DNA from: Microbacterium schleiferi
GTDB lineage: Bacteria > Actinomycetota > Actinomycetes > Actinomycetales > Microbacteriaceae
Length of the DNA stretch: 64,000 nt
NCBI RefSeq assembly: GCF_015565955.1
Contig: NZ_CP064760.1
Location: 1,798,001 to 1,862,000, forward strand
Direction: 5' to 3'
Shown here piece by piece: positions 19,540 through 27,778 of the stretch (positions within the stretch are counted from its first letter, which is position 1; the number at the start of each line of letters is the position of its first letter). The notes under the pieces are model-generated. The model ran no database searches, was not told where the DNA came from, and was given only the letters and a program-made list of their open reading frames with translations. A program made the translations under genes and the position numbers.

Positions 19540-20293
19540 GACGCGTTCCTCGCGAGCTCTTCCTCGATCCAGCCCTCCGGGCTGTTGCGGCTGAGGTAGG
19601 GCTGGTCACGAACGCCCGCTCGGGGGCAGCCCACTGCACCGCATTGGCGATGACGCGCTGGATGTGCGGATTGTGGTACACGGGATAGCTCTGGTCGCCG
19701 GGGCTGAAGTAGAACACGCGCCCGAACCCCCGGCGGTAGCACAGGCCGCTGCGCAGCACCTCACCGCCGGAGAAGGTGCTAAGGAACACCAGTTCGTCGG
19801 GATCGGGGATGTCGAAGAACTCCCCGAACATCTCCTGCTGCTCCACGGCGAAGACCTCGGGAAGGCCCTGAGCGATGGGGTGGTCGGGCTTGATGGTCCA
19901 GACGAGCTCTCGGTCGTGGCCATGTCGCCATCGCACGCAGCAGCTCGTTCCGAGCAGGCGCCGCAGGATCTTCGACTTCGTCGCGGAGTGCAGGGCGATG
20001 AAGCCCATGCCCCGCATCACCCGCTCGTACACGCGGCTCACGACGTCGTCGGTCACGTCTTCCTGCGCGATGTGCGACCACCAGATGAGCACGTCGGTGC
20101 TCTCCAGCACCTCCTCGCCGAGTCCGTGAGACGGCTGCTGCAGCGTCGCGAGACGTATCTCGACATCGTCGCCGAGCAGCGCGGACACAGCGGCTCCGAT
20201 CGCCCCGTGGATGCCCTCCGGGTAGATCGACAAGATCTCCGGTTCGGTGCTCTCGTGGACGTTCTCGTTCCAGACGGTGACTCGAATGGTCAC
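19536..20293 (-). CDS. ThuA domain-containing protein, with a one-base frameshift
   Basis: A glutamine-amidotransferase-like ThuA fold: N-terminal VTVWNENVHES, then DVLIWWSHIAQEDV, MGFIALHSA, and the C-terminal GRVFYFSPGDQSYPVYHNP. ThuA proteins occur in trehalose and other disaccharide or keto-sugar pathways; their reaction is poorly defined. The frame breaks near 19604: after NAVQWAAPERAFVT the natural ending QPYLSRNSPEGWIEEELA lies one frame over and stops at 19536, exactly overlapping the next start. The gene is 758 nt, one short of 253 codons. Start is GTG at 20293 with GAGGAGAACC upstream. Confidence 0.85.
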
Positions 20294-20326
20294 GGTTCTC
20301 CTCTCTCGCTCGCGATCGAGCGGCTG

Positions 20327-21079
20327 TCAGTTGAAGTACGTGCCGCCGTTGAGGTCCAGCACGACGCCCGTGGTGAAGGACGCATTGGGCGAGACCAGGT
20401 ACTCGACGGCCGCCGCGATGTCGTCGGGCGATCCTGCCCGACCGACGGGTGTGGCCTCGACGGCGGCGACCTGCGCCTCCGGCGGAGTGAACTGCTCGTG
20501 GAAGGGAGTGTCGAGGATGAAGCCCGGAGCGACGGCGTTGACGGTGACGCCTTGTGGCGCGAGTTCCTTCGCGAGTGCGCGGGTGAGTCCCAGCATCCCC
20601 GCCTTGCCCGCCGCGTAGGCGAAGGCACCGGCTCCGCCGCCGTTGTGCGCCGCCAGGGACGAGACCGACACGATGCGTGCGCCTTCGCCCAGGAGCGGGA
20701 CGCAGGCGCGCGTGAAATAGAACGCGCTCGACAGGTTGAGGTCGATCACATGGTGCCAGTGGGCATCGCTCGCCTCGGCGACGCCCTGTCGGACGACCAG
20801 GCCGCCGGCGTTGTTCACCAAGATGTCGAGGCGTCCGAACTCGGCCCGCACGGCCGCCACGGCTTCGCCGACCGCCGCGCTGTCACGAGCGTCCACCCGG
20901 TACGCGGCGGCGCGCACGCCGTGCGCCTGCACGGCGTCCAGGACCGCGCCCGGATCATGTCCGTAGTGCGTCACCGCGACGTCCGCGCCCGCGGCGGCGA
21001 GCCGCCGGGCGATCGCGGCCCCGATACCCACCGCGGCGCCGGTGACGAGAGCGACCCGGCCTTGCAGTTGCTGACTCAT
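20327..21079 (-). CDS. SDR family oxidoreductase (3-oxoacyl-ACP reductase/gluconate dehydrogenase type)
   Basis: 250 residues. Cofactor loop TGAAVGIGAAIARR, NNAGG, Ser in VSVSSLAAH, YxxxK in FAYAAGKAG, and the C-terminal TGVVLDLNGG typical of FabG-like classical SDRs. I prefer ATG at 21079 over 21085, because GAGGAG directly touches the upstream ATG but is 6 nt from the downstream one. Likely oxidises a sugar or sugar acid to a keto compound. It follows the hydroxyacid dehydrogenase by 10 bp. Confidence 0.88.
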   Translation of the reverse strand: MSQQLQGRVALVTGAAVGIGAAIARRLAAAGADVAVTHYGHDPGAVLDAVQAHGVRAAAYRVDARDSAAVGEAVAAVRAEFGRLDILVNNAGGLVVRQGVAEASDAHWHHVIDLNLSSAFYFTRACVPLLGEGARIVSVSSLAAHNGGGAGAFAYAAGKAGMLGLTRALAKELAPQGVTVNAVAPGFILDTPFHEQFTPPEAQVAAVEATPVGRAGSPDDIAAAVEYLVSPNASFTTGVVLDLNGGTYFN

Positions 21080-21089
21080 CGTCATCTCC

Positions 21090-22100
21090 TCAGGCGATCA
21101 CGGCGACACGGTCGGGCGGCATCTCGAAGGACAGCGGCTCGTCTGCCGCCCAGCGGATGATCTCGTCGACCATCGCATCGCCGTTCTGGAGGTGAGCCTC
21201 GACGGTGAAACCCGCGCGATGGGGCGAGATGATGACGTTCTCCAGGCTCCGCCAGCGGTCGTCGAGGGGCAGCGGCTCCTCGGCGAAGACGTCGAGGGCC
21301 GCCGAGATCCGGCCGCTGGACACCTCGGCGTACAGGGCGTCATCGTCCACCAGCCCGCCCCGCGCACTGTTCACGAACAGCGCGCCGTCCTTAATGAGGG
21401 CGAACTGCTCGGCGCCCATCATCCCCTCCGTGGCCGCGAGCAGAGGCGCGTGCAGCGTGACGATGTCGGCCTGCGGCAGCATCTCGTGCAGCTCGACGGG
21501 CTCGGCGCCCAATTCGCGGATCACCTCCGGCGAGACGGTCGGGTCCACGACCAGCACCCGCGCGCCGAAGGCCCGCAGGAGCCGGATGACGGCCTGCCCG
21601 CTGCGGCTCGCGCCGACGACGCCGGCGGTGCGCGAGGCGATCAGGCCGGCGGGATAGCGGCCGTCGAAATCATCGAACGCTGCACCTCCCTTGAGCTCTC
21701 GATCCAGCGCCGGCAGGTGGCGCAAGCCGCTGAGGATCTGCATGAGGGTGAACTCGGAGACGGACGGAGCGAAGAACTGCGTCGCCTGGCTCACGCGCAG
21801 GCGCGGCCCGATCTCCTCCAGCGGCAGGAGTCCCCGCACGGTGCCGGCGGTGTGCGCGATGAAGCGCAGGTTCTCATGCCGGGCGAGCAGGTCGGAGCTG
21901 ATCGGCAGCGTGAACCATCCCGTCACGGCCGCGTCCGCTCCCTCGAGGAGGGCATCGAGATCCCACGTCGCCGGATCGGCCGGGGCCCACGACACCTCGG
22001 CGTGCTCCTCCAACCGCTGAGCCGCGCTTTCCCGCAGCACCATGCGCCGCGCTCGCTCCGACAAGAGGACCGCGACTCGCGGTCTCAGGTTCTGTGACAC
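21090..22100 (-). CDS. D-2-hydroxyacid dehydrogenase family protein
   Basis: 336 residues of the D-isomer-specific 2-hydroxyacid dehydrogenase family. Nucleotide loop GVVGASRSGQAVI (a GxSxxG variant), then catalytic Arg in NSARGGLVD, Glu in FAEEPLPLDD and His in IISPHRAG. Reduces a 2-keto acid or oxidises a 2-hydroxy acid with NAD(P). First gene of the minus operon, GTG start at 22100 with AAGGAGC upstream, directly after the divergent operator region. In a sugar-acid pathway it could act on the entering substrate or on a keto product. Confidence 0.86.
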   Translation of the reverse strand: MSQNLRPRVAVLLSERARRMVLRESAAQRLEEHAEVSWAPADPATWDLDALLEGADAAVTGWFTLPISSDLLARHENLRFIAHTAGTVRGLLPLEEIGPRLRVSQATQFFAPSVSEFTLMQILSGLRHLPALDRELKGGAAFDDFDGRYPAGLIASRTAGVVGASRSGQAVIRLLRAFGARVLVVDPTVSPEVIRELGAEPVELHEMLPQADIVTLHAPLLAATEGMMGAEQFALIKDGALFVNSARGGLVDDDALYAEVSSGRISAALDVFAEEPLPLDDRWRSLENVIISPHRAGFTVEAHLQNGDAMVDEIIRWAADEPLSFEMPPDRVAVIA

Positions 22101-22175
22101 GTCTGCTCCTTCGCATTCGCGACCCCCGAGGGGCCGGTGCGTCGAGCATAGGCATTCGCCACCGGCACCCGCAAT

Positions 22176-22190
22176 ACTGGTCTTACCAGT
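22176..22190. promoter_or_regulatory. FadR/GntR-type operator O1
   Basis: Perfect palindrome ACTGG-TCTTA-CCAGT in the divergent intergenic region, 76 bp upstream of the hydroxyacid dehydrogenase start. It contains the TGGT-n3-ACCA core of FadR-family sites. The probable ligand is the GntR regulator at 26673. Confidence 0.75.
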
Positions 22191-22227
22191 TTGATTAGCG
22201 TCTTTTCACTACTTGTCGAAATCTCGC

Positions 22228-22233
22228 TTGACA
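22228..22233 (+). promoter_or_regulatory. -35 element of the plus operon
   Basis: Consensus TTGACA 68 bp upstream of the dehydratase GTG. The -10 is weak (GACGAT at 22252-22257, spacing 18). Operator O2 lies just downstream, where a bound repressor would block the start. Confidence 0.4.
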
Positions 22234-22261
22234 GATGGCCATACGGCGAAGGACGATGCCT

Positions 22262-22276
22262 ACTGGCCATACCAGC
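22262..22276. promoter_or_regulatory. FadR/GntR-type operator O2
   Basis: ACTGG-CCATA-CCAGC, the same arms and 5-bp centre as O1 with one arm mismatch, 25 bp before the dehydratase GTG. A weaker half-match ATGG-CCATA-CGG lies at 22235-22246. Confidence 0.65.
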
Positions 22277-22300
22277 CATGAGATTGACGAGGGAGTCACC

Positions 22301-23455
22301 GTGAGAATTGTCGAGGTGGAGACGCTGCGCCCAGCGTTCCAGCCCAACCTCTGCGTCGTCCGCCTGCGCACCGACGATGGTCTCGAGGCCCTCGGGGAGG
22401 CGTACTACTCCGCCGAAGCGGTAGAGGTCTACATCCATGCCTCGCTCGTGCCGCTTCTGCTCGGCTCCGCGGATCTGTCCCCGGAGAAGTTCGCCGCGGT
22501 AGCCCACCCGTACGTCGGCTACCAGGGCGGCGGCGTCGAGACGCGGGCCATCGGTGCGATCGACATCGCCCTGTGGGATCTCATGGGCAAGCGCGCGTCC
22601 CTCCCCGTCGCCGAGCTGCTCGGCGGGCCGGTGCGCGACGGCGTGCGGGTGTACAACACCTGCGCCGGCCCGGGGTACGTCAGCACCACCTCGCGGCAGC
22701 ACTCCAGCAACTGGGGCCTGGAGACCGCCGGCGTCTACGAAGACCTCCACGCGTTCCTGCACCGACCGGCCGAGCTCACCGCCGAACTGCGCGACGAAGG
22801 CATCACCGGGATGAAAGTCTGGCCGTTCGACCGCTTCGCGGAGGAGTCGCGCGGTAACGAGATCAGCGGCTCGCAGTTGCGCGAGGGGCTCCGCGTCATC
22901 GAGCAGATCCGCACGGTCGCCGACGCGTCGGAGATGGCGCTGATGGTCGAATTGCACGGGCTGTGGAATCGGCCGACAGCGACCCGCATCATCCGGGCGC
23001 TGTCCGATTACGACCCGTATTGGGTGGAGGACCCGATTCGAGCCGACGGCATCGACGCGCTCGCTCGCCTCCGCGAAGACGTCAGCGTTCCCCTCGCGAT
23101 CGGCGAGACCGCCGTCGGCATCCGCGGGTTCCTACCCTTGCTGCAATCCGGCGCCGCCAGCTTCGCGACCGTCGACGCGCAATGGACGGGCGGACTCTCG
23201 CAGGCACGCCGGGTGGCGGCCCTTGCCGATGCCTTCCTGACGCCGATCGCACCGCACGACTGCACCGGCCCCGTGACCTTCGCCGCGGTGTGCCATCTCA
23301 CGATAAGCCAGCCGAACGCGGTCATCCAGGAGTCGGTGCGCGCCTTCCTCCGCACCTGGTACCCCGAGGTCGTCGAGGGCCTGCCCACCATCGCCGACGG
23401 GATGCTCACCATCAGCAGCGCCCCAGGCCTCGGCATCTCCCTCTCCCCCGGCTGA
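22301..23455 (+). CDS. Mandelate racemase/muconate lactonizing enzyme family, acid-sugar dehydratase-like
   Basis: 384 residues, enolase superfamily. The N-terminal capping domain ends at IDIALWDLMGKRA. The barrel shows GMKVWPFDRF, metal ligands in MVELHGLWN, WVEDPIRAD and AIGETAVG, and the acid/base His in IAPHDCTG. This pattern fits sugar-acid dehydratases (galactonate/gluconate type), which yield 2-keto-3-deoxy acids, the substrate class of the kinase and aldolase in the divergent operon. I chose GTG at 22301 (MRIVEVETL) with GAGGGAG upstream; an in-frame ATG at 22235 would overlap the operator. First gene of the plus operon. Confidence 0.85.
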   Translation: MRIVEVETLRPAFQPNLCVVRLRTDDGLEALGEAYYSAEAVEVYIHASLVPLLLGSADLSPEKFAAVAHPYVGYQGGGVETRAIGAIDIALWDLMGKRASLPVAELLGGPVRDGVRVYNTCAGPGYVSTTSRQHSSNWGLETAGVYEDLHAFLHRPAELTAELRDEGITGMKVWPFDRFAEESRGNEISGSQLREGLRVIEQIRTVADASEMALMVELHGLWNRPTATRIIRALSDYDPYWVEDPIRADGIDALARLREDVSVPLAIGETAVGIRGFLPLLQSGAASFATVDAQWTGGLSQARRVAALADAFLTPIAPHDCTGPVTFAAVCHLTISQPNAVIQESVRAFLRTWYPEVVEGLPTIADGMLTISSAPGLGISLSPG

Positions 23456-23543
23456 ACGCCCCCGACGTCTCGCGTCGAGTGAGCGCGCTGTGAAGCCGAC
23501 GCAGCACCTTCCTAGCAACACCGTGGTTGAGAAAGGAAAAGAA

Positions 23544-24821
23544 ATGACAGGAAAAAGAATCGCGCGGGTCGCACCCCTCGTGGTGGTCGCGGTGGCAGGC
23601 GCAGCTCTCGCCGGCTGCTCCGGGCAGCAGAGTGGCGGCGACGACGACGAGGTGGGTGGGGAACTGAGCATCCCGAGCCACCTCTGGGAGTCGGGGCCCG
23701 ACGCCGAGTACATGACGCTGCTCGAGGACCTCACCCTTGAGGAGTACCCCGGCCTCACGATCGACAAGCCGATCGTGCCGTTCGCCGACTACCACCAGCA
23801 GGTATACACGCAGATGGCCTCGGGACAAGCCCCCGACGTGGTCGTGCCCTATGACCCGCAGATGAACCAGTGGGTGCAGCAAGACCTCCTGGAGCCGCTG
23901 AACCCCTGGCTCGAGGAGGCGGGCGTCGACGTGGAGGCCATGATCGACGCCGAGCAGGTCGCCGTCGTCGACGGACAGGTGTACGGACTCCTCGGATTCA
24001 CGAACCCCCGCATGTTCGTGTACAACCAGCGGCTCCTCGAGGACGCCGGCGTCGAGCCGCCGACCACGCCCGACGAATGGCGCTCCGTCATCGAGGCGGT
24101 GTCCGACCCCGCGAACGGCGTGTTCGGCGCGGCAATGGTCACTGGCGGCGCGAGCCCCGTCGACATCTATCAGTACCTCATGCCTATCGTCGCCGGCTTC
24201 GGCGGCGCATTCGTGACCGACGGGGAGCCGACCGCGACCGATGATGAGGTGGTCGAAGCGCTCGAGTTCGTGAAGGGGCTGTACGACGACGGCCTCCTGC
24301 CGGTCGGTCAGAGCAGCGCCGACGTGGTCGACGCCTTCCAGGCCGGCAAGATCGCAACGGTCGTGACCGGGCCCTTCCTGGTGCCGGCGTCGCAGGACGC
24401 GAACCCCGCTGCGGCGGCCGACTTCACCCTGTCGGAGGCGCCGTTCGAGAACCCGACGGTCTCGGTGAACGTGTTCTTCGCCATGCCCAAGGATGCGAAG
24501 AATAAGGATGCGGCGGCCGCGTTCATCATGAACGTGGTGAACCAGGACCTGCTCGACTTCACGATCGAGGCCAAGCGCGTGCCGCCCGGGGTGCCGATCG
24601 AGGTCCCGCAGGCGCTGCTGACCGAGGCGCCGTACCTCGAGTCCGTCGTGGCGGCGGCCGAGACGGCGGTGTCGTACTCACCCGGGGGCGTCGGCGACGA
24701 GGCCACGTCGGTCATGAACGTCATCGGCGACGCCTTCCAGGCGATGCTGGTCAATGGCACCAGTGCGCAGGACACGGCCGCGGCCATCCAGAGCGAACTC
24801 GAAGCGCTCCTGGCCGGTTGA
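23544..24821 (+). CDS. ABC transporter substrate-binding lipoprotein (family 1)
   Basis: 425 residues. Lipoprotein signal peptide with lipobox LAGC at about residue 24, then an acidic linker (GGDDDEVGG) and a two-lobed sugar-binding fold (SGQAPDVV, GKIATVVTGPF, AMPKDAKNK). Anchored outside the membrane, it captures the solute and delivers it to the two permeases downstream. ATG at 23544 follows AAAGGA. Type-1 sugar-binding proteins take mono- or oligosaccharides, and the ligand here is unknown. Confidence 0.92.
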   Translation: MTGKRIARVAPLVVVAVAGAALAGCSGQQSGGDDDEVGGELSIPSHLWESGPDAEYMTLLEDLTLEEYPGLTIDKPIVPFADYHQQVYTQMASGQAPDVVVPYDPQMNQWVQQDLLEPLNPWLEEAGVDVEAMIDAEQVAVVDGQVYGLLGFTNPRMFVYNQRLLEDAGVEPPTTPDEWRSVIEAVSDPANGVFGAAMVTGGASPVDIYQYLMPIVAGFGGAFVTDGEPTATDDEVVEALEFVKGLYDDGLLPVGQSSADVVDAFQAGKIATVVTGPFLVPASQDANPAAAADFTLSEAPFENPTVSVNVFFAMPKDAKNKDAAAAFIMNVVNQDLLDFTIEAKRVPPGVPIEVPQALLTEAPYLESVVAAAETAVSYSPGGVGDEATSVMNVIGDAFQAMLVNGTSAQDTAAAIQSELEALLAG

Positions 24822-24826
24822 CCGAG

Positions 24827-24856
24827 CGGGGTGGGCGGGCACGTCCGCCCACCCCG
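24827..24856 (+). terminator. Intra-operon hairpin after the binding-protein gene
   Basis: CGGGGTGGGCGG at 24827-24838 pairs with CCGCCCACCCCG at 24845-24856. It stands between the binding protein and the permeases without a U-run, so it probably stabilises the upstream mRNA and lowers permease expression. Confidence 0.6.
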
Positions 24857-24890
24857 TGCTGACCCACACCCGAAGGCGAGAAGTGGAGCA

Positions 24891-25814
24891 ATGACAACAG
24901 TCGACACGTCGCGGGCCCGCGGCCACGAGCCGCCGAAGCGCCGCAGAGCGCGGGAGGCGTTCTCGCCGTATGCCTTCCTCGCGCCGACCGTCGCCGTCCT
25001 GGCGATCGGGTTCCTCGTACCGGCGGTGGAAGTGGTGCGACGCAGCTTCTTCGAGGGGAGCATCGTCGAGGACGGGGACTTCGTTGGTCTTCAGACCTAC
25101 AGCGAGCTGCTGACGAGCGGATCGTTCTGGCGCACCGTCACCATCACACTCGTCTTCGCACTGGGAACGGTGCTCGGCGGCTTGGCCGTGGGGCTCTCCG
25201 TCGCACTGCTGCTGAATCGCACCTTCCGCGGCCGCGCGGTCGTGCGGATGCTGCTCATCGTCCCCTGGGCTCTGCCCATCGTGCCCGCCGTGCTCGTGTG
25301 GCGCTGGGCGCTGGACGCGCAGTTCGGGATCGTGAATCAGCTGCTGCGGCTGGTCGGCCTCACCGCGGAGAACATCGCGTGGCTGAACGACCCCGCGTGG
25401 GCGCTCACGGTGGTCATCGTCATCCAGGTCTGGCGCACGTTCCCGTTCGCGGCGATCTTCTTGCTCGCGGGGCTGCAAAACATCCCGCGCGAACGCTACG
25501 AGGCCGCGGCGTTGGACGGTGCGGGCTGGTGGCAGCAGCTGCGCCACATCACCCTGCCCGGCCTGCGCACCGTCACCGCGGTCCTCGCGCTGCTGATGAC
25601 GGTGTGGGCGCTCGGTGCCGATATCACCGTCATCTTCCTGGCGACACGAGGCGGTCCGGCCGGGGCCACCACCGTGCTGTCGCTTGATGCGTACATGCAG
25701 GCGTTCGAGCGCTACGACTTCGGGCAGGCGGCGGCGCTCGGCACGATCGTGCTCCTGCTCTCCACGATCCCGGCCTGGCTGTATCTCCGCTCGAGGAAGG
25801 TCAAGGATGTCTGA
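24891..25814 (+). CDS. Sugar ABC transporter permease (MalF type)
   Basis: 307 residues, six predicted membrane segments. EAA loop YEAAALDGAGWWQQLRHITLPGL sits between segments in the usual place and contacts the ATPase. Cytoplasmic N-terminus is basic. Works with the next permease as a heterodimer. ATG at 24891 with GGAG close by. No ATPase gene is present in the cluster. Confidence 0.92.
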   Translation: MTTVDTSRARGHEPPKRRRAREAFSPYAFLAPTVAVLAIGFLVPAVEVVRRSFFEGSIVEDGDFVGLQTYSELLTSGSFWRTVTITLVFALGTVLGGLAVGLSVALLLNRTFRGRAVVRMLLIVPWALPIVPAVLVWRWALDAQFGIVNQLLRLVGLTAENIAWLNDPAWALTVVIVIQVWRTFPFAAIFLLAGLQNIPRERYEAAALDGAGWWQQLRHITLPGLRTVTAVLALLMTVWALGADITVIFLATRGGPAGATTVLSLDAYMQAFERYDFGQAAALGTIVLLLSTIPAWLYLRSRKVKDV

Positions 25815-26676
25815 GTCCCTCGCAACCCGGCCGCGCAAGAGCCGCGCGCGCCGGCTCCGTGCCCTGCGGGGCGGGGTGGTGACCTGGCTCTTGGTGGCCG
25901 TCTTCCTCCTGTTCGCCCTCGGTCCGGTGTACTGGATGCTGGTGCAGGCGCTGCAGCCGCCGGGGTTCCGCTACGCCTTCCCGCCGGAACTGTTCCCGTC
26001 ACAGCCCACACTGGAGTCGTTCGGGAGCGTCTGGGAGACCCGGCCGATCCTCACGTGGCTGCGAAACACCCTGATCGTCTCGGTGTGCAGCGCTCTGCTC
26101 ACCGTCGTCTTCGCGGCCTGGGGCGCGTACGCGATGTCGCGGTGGACCCGTCGCGGGGTCGGGATCGCCGCCTACTTCGCCCTCGCGACGCAGATGATGC
26201 CCGCGATCGTGCTAATGATCCCGATCTTCACGACGTTCGTGAACGTGGGGTTGGTCGGCGACCTGAAGGGTCTGGTCATCGCGAACTTCATCTTCTCCCT
26301 GCCGGTGGCGACCTGGATGCTGAAGTCGATCTTCGACACCGTGCCGGAATCGCTGGACGAGGCCGCGCGAGTTGACGGCTGCACACGCTTGGGCGTTCTG
26401 TTCCGAATCGTCCTGCCCGTCGCCGCACCGGGGGTCGTCGCCACCGCGGTCTTCGCCTTCATCTCCGCGTGGAACGAGTATCTGTTCGCGCGGCTCATCA
26501 TCACCGCCTCCGGGGACTGGGTGGCGAGTATGGGGATCGCGAGCTTCTTCGGTGAGTTCTCCACACCGTGGCCCGAGGTCATGGCCGCAGCGATTATCCT
26601 CGCGCTGCCGCCGGTGATACTTTTCCTGGCATTCCAGCGCTACTTCGTGGCCGGGTTGGGAGGCGCGACGAAGTGA
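25807..26676 (+). CDS. Sugar ABC transporter permease (MalG type)
   Basis: 289 residues, six membrane segments with EAA loop ESLDEAARVDGCTRLGVLF. It overlaps the preceding permease by 8 bp (ATG at 25807). In actinobacteria such importers are often energised by a shared MsiK-type ATPase encoded elsewhere, which would explain the missing ATPase. Confidence 0.92.
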   Translation: MSESLATRPRKSRARRLRALRGGVVTWLLVAVFLLFALGPVYWMLVQALQPPGFRYAFPPELFPSQPTLESFGSVWETRPILTWLRNTLIVSVCSALLTVVFAAWGAYAMSRWTRRGVGIAAYFALATQMMPAIVLMIPIFTTFVNVGLVGDLKGLVIANFIFSLPVATWMLKSIFDTVPESLDEAARVDGCTRLGVLFRIVLPVAAPGVVATAVFAFISAWNEYLFARLIITASGDWVASMGIASFFGEFSTPWPEVMAAAIILALPPVILFLAFQRYFVAGLGGATK

Positions 26677-27524
26677 GCATCCCCACAGGTGATGGTATCG
26701 CGAGCTACCTGCGCGACAGCATCGTGACCGGACGACTCGCCGCCGGCGCCAAGCTGCCGTCCGAGCGCAGCCTCTCTGAGGACTTCGGCGTGTCGCGCCC
26801 GGTCGTGCGCGAAGTGTTGCGGGGGCTATCGGAGCAGGGGCTCGTGGAGATCCAGCCCGCACGAGGGACGTTCGTGAAGGCGCCGGAGACCGTCGACGGG
26901 GCGCGCAGCCTCGACGTGCTCTACCGACGCAAAGATGCGACGGTTCGCGAACTGATGGAAGTGCGCCTCATGCTCGAGACGCAGTCCGCGCGGCTCGCAG
27001 CACTGCACGCGACTTCCTCCGAAGTGCGGGCGATGCGATGGTGCCTCGACGAGTTCGCCAAAGCCGGGCATGTTCTGGAGGAGGCTCAGCTCGACCTCGC
27101 CTTCCATGCGCTGGTCATAAAGGCGAGCCACAACACCGTCTTCGACATCATCTACGGATCGATCAGCCCGCTCGTGTTCGAACTCATGCTGCGAAGCCTC
27201 TCCGACCACCACGTCAAATCCGCAGGGGCGCCCTTGCATGAGCAGCTTTGGACCGCGATCCGTGACCACGACCCCGACGCAGCGGCCGCCATCATGGCCG
27301 ACCACCTCACGATGGCCGAGTTCCTCTACGGCAGCGATTACGACCGCAGTATTGACGCCCTCGCCAGCCGCGAATTGGAGAAGTATCTCGGGCCCGCGAC
27401 CACGATTGACTCGATCCTGGCGGAGGTCGGGCGCCGTCACACGGAGTTCATGAGGTTCCAGATTCGCCGAGTCGAGCAGACTGCCGACGCCTCGGCCGAA
27501 CCTGTCGTCCCTCCCTCTACGTGA
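26673..27524 (+). CDS. GntR family transcriptional regulator, FadR subfamily
   Basis: 283 residues. N-terminal winged helix (LPSERSLSEDFGVSRPVVREVLRGL, about residues 28-55, RGTFV wing) and an all-helical FCD effector domain with metal/ligand residues in the EVRLMLE, DLAFHALVIKAS and HEQLWTAI helices. Starts at GTG 26673 overlapping the permease stop (GTGA). FadR-type FCD domains bind small carboxylates, fitting a sugar-acid inducer. The paired CTGG-n5-CCAG palindromes at 22176 and 22262 are the natural targets for repression of both divergent operons. Confidence 0.9.
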   Translation: MSIPTGDGIASYLRDSIVTGRLAAGAKLPSERSLSEDFGVSRPVVREVLRGLSEQGLVEIQPARGTFVKAPETVDGARSLDVLYRRKDATVRELMEVRLMLETQSARLAALHATSSEVRAMRWCLDEFAKAGHVLEEAQLDLAFHALVIKASHNTVFDIIYGSISPLVFELMLRSLSDHHVKSAGAPLHEQLWTAIRDHDPDAAAAIMADHLTMAEFLYGSDYDRSIDALASRELEKYLGPATTIDSILAEVGRRHTEFMRFQIRRVEQTADASAEPVVPPST

Positions 27525-27540
27525 GGCCCGTCGGGCGCAC

Positions 27541-27778
27541 CCCCCCCCGTTACTTTCTTCGTAGCCGTTCGGTGAGCATGCTGGGCGGTGGCAGCCTGCC
27601 GGGCTCGGCATGATTGGTCCCCCCTGTCGTACGCATGATCCGGGGGGTGTTGTCACCGAGCCTGGTTGGCGGTGGGTGATCGCTGATAGGGGCCAGGCCC
27701 GAGCACGCTCGAGGTCGTTCGTAACGTGGATGCCGAGACGCACCGTCGCAGCTGTCAACCCGGGCGAACGGAGGAGCT
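27541..27778 (+). ncRNA. Candidate bridge-RNA region of the IS110 element
   Basis: 238 bp of non-coding sequence between the regulator and the IS110 transposase. Two stems are visible: CCCCCC (27619-24) with GGGGGG (27642-47), and GCCTGG (27660-65) with CCAGGC (27693-98). IS110-group elements encode a bridge RNA in this upstream end that pairs with donor and target DNA. The left edge is unknown; a run of nine C at 27540-27548 may mark the junction. Confidence 0.35.
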
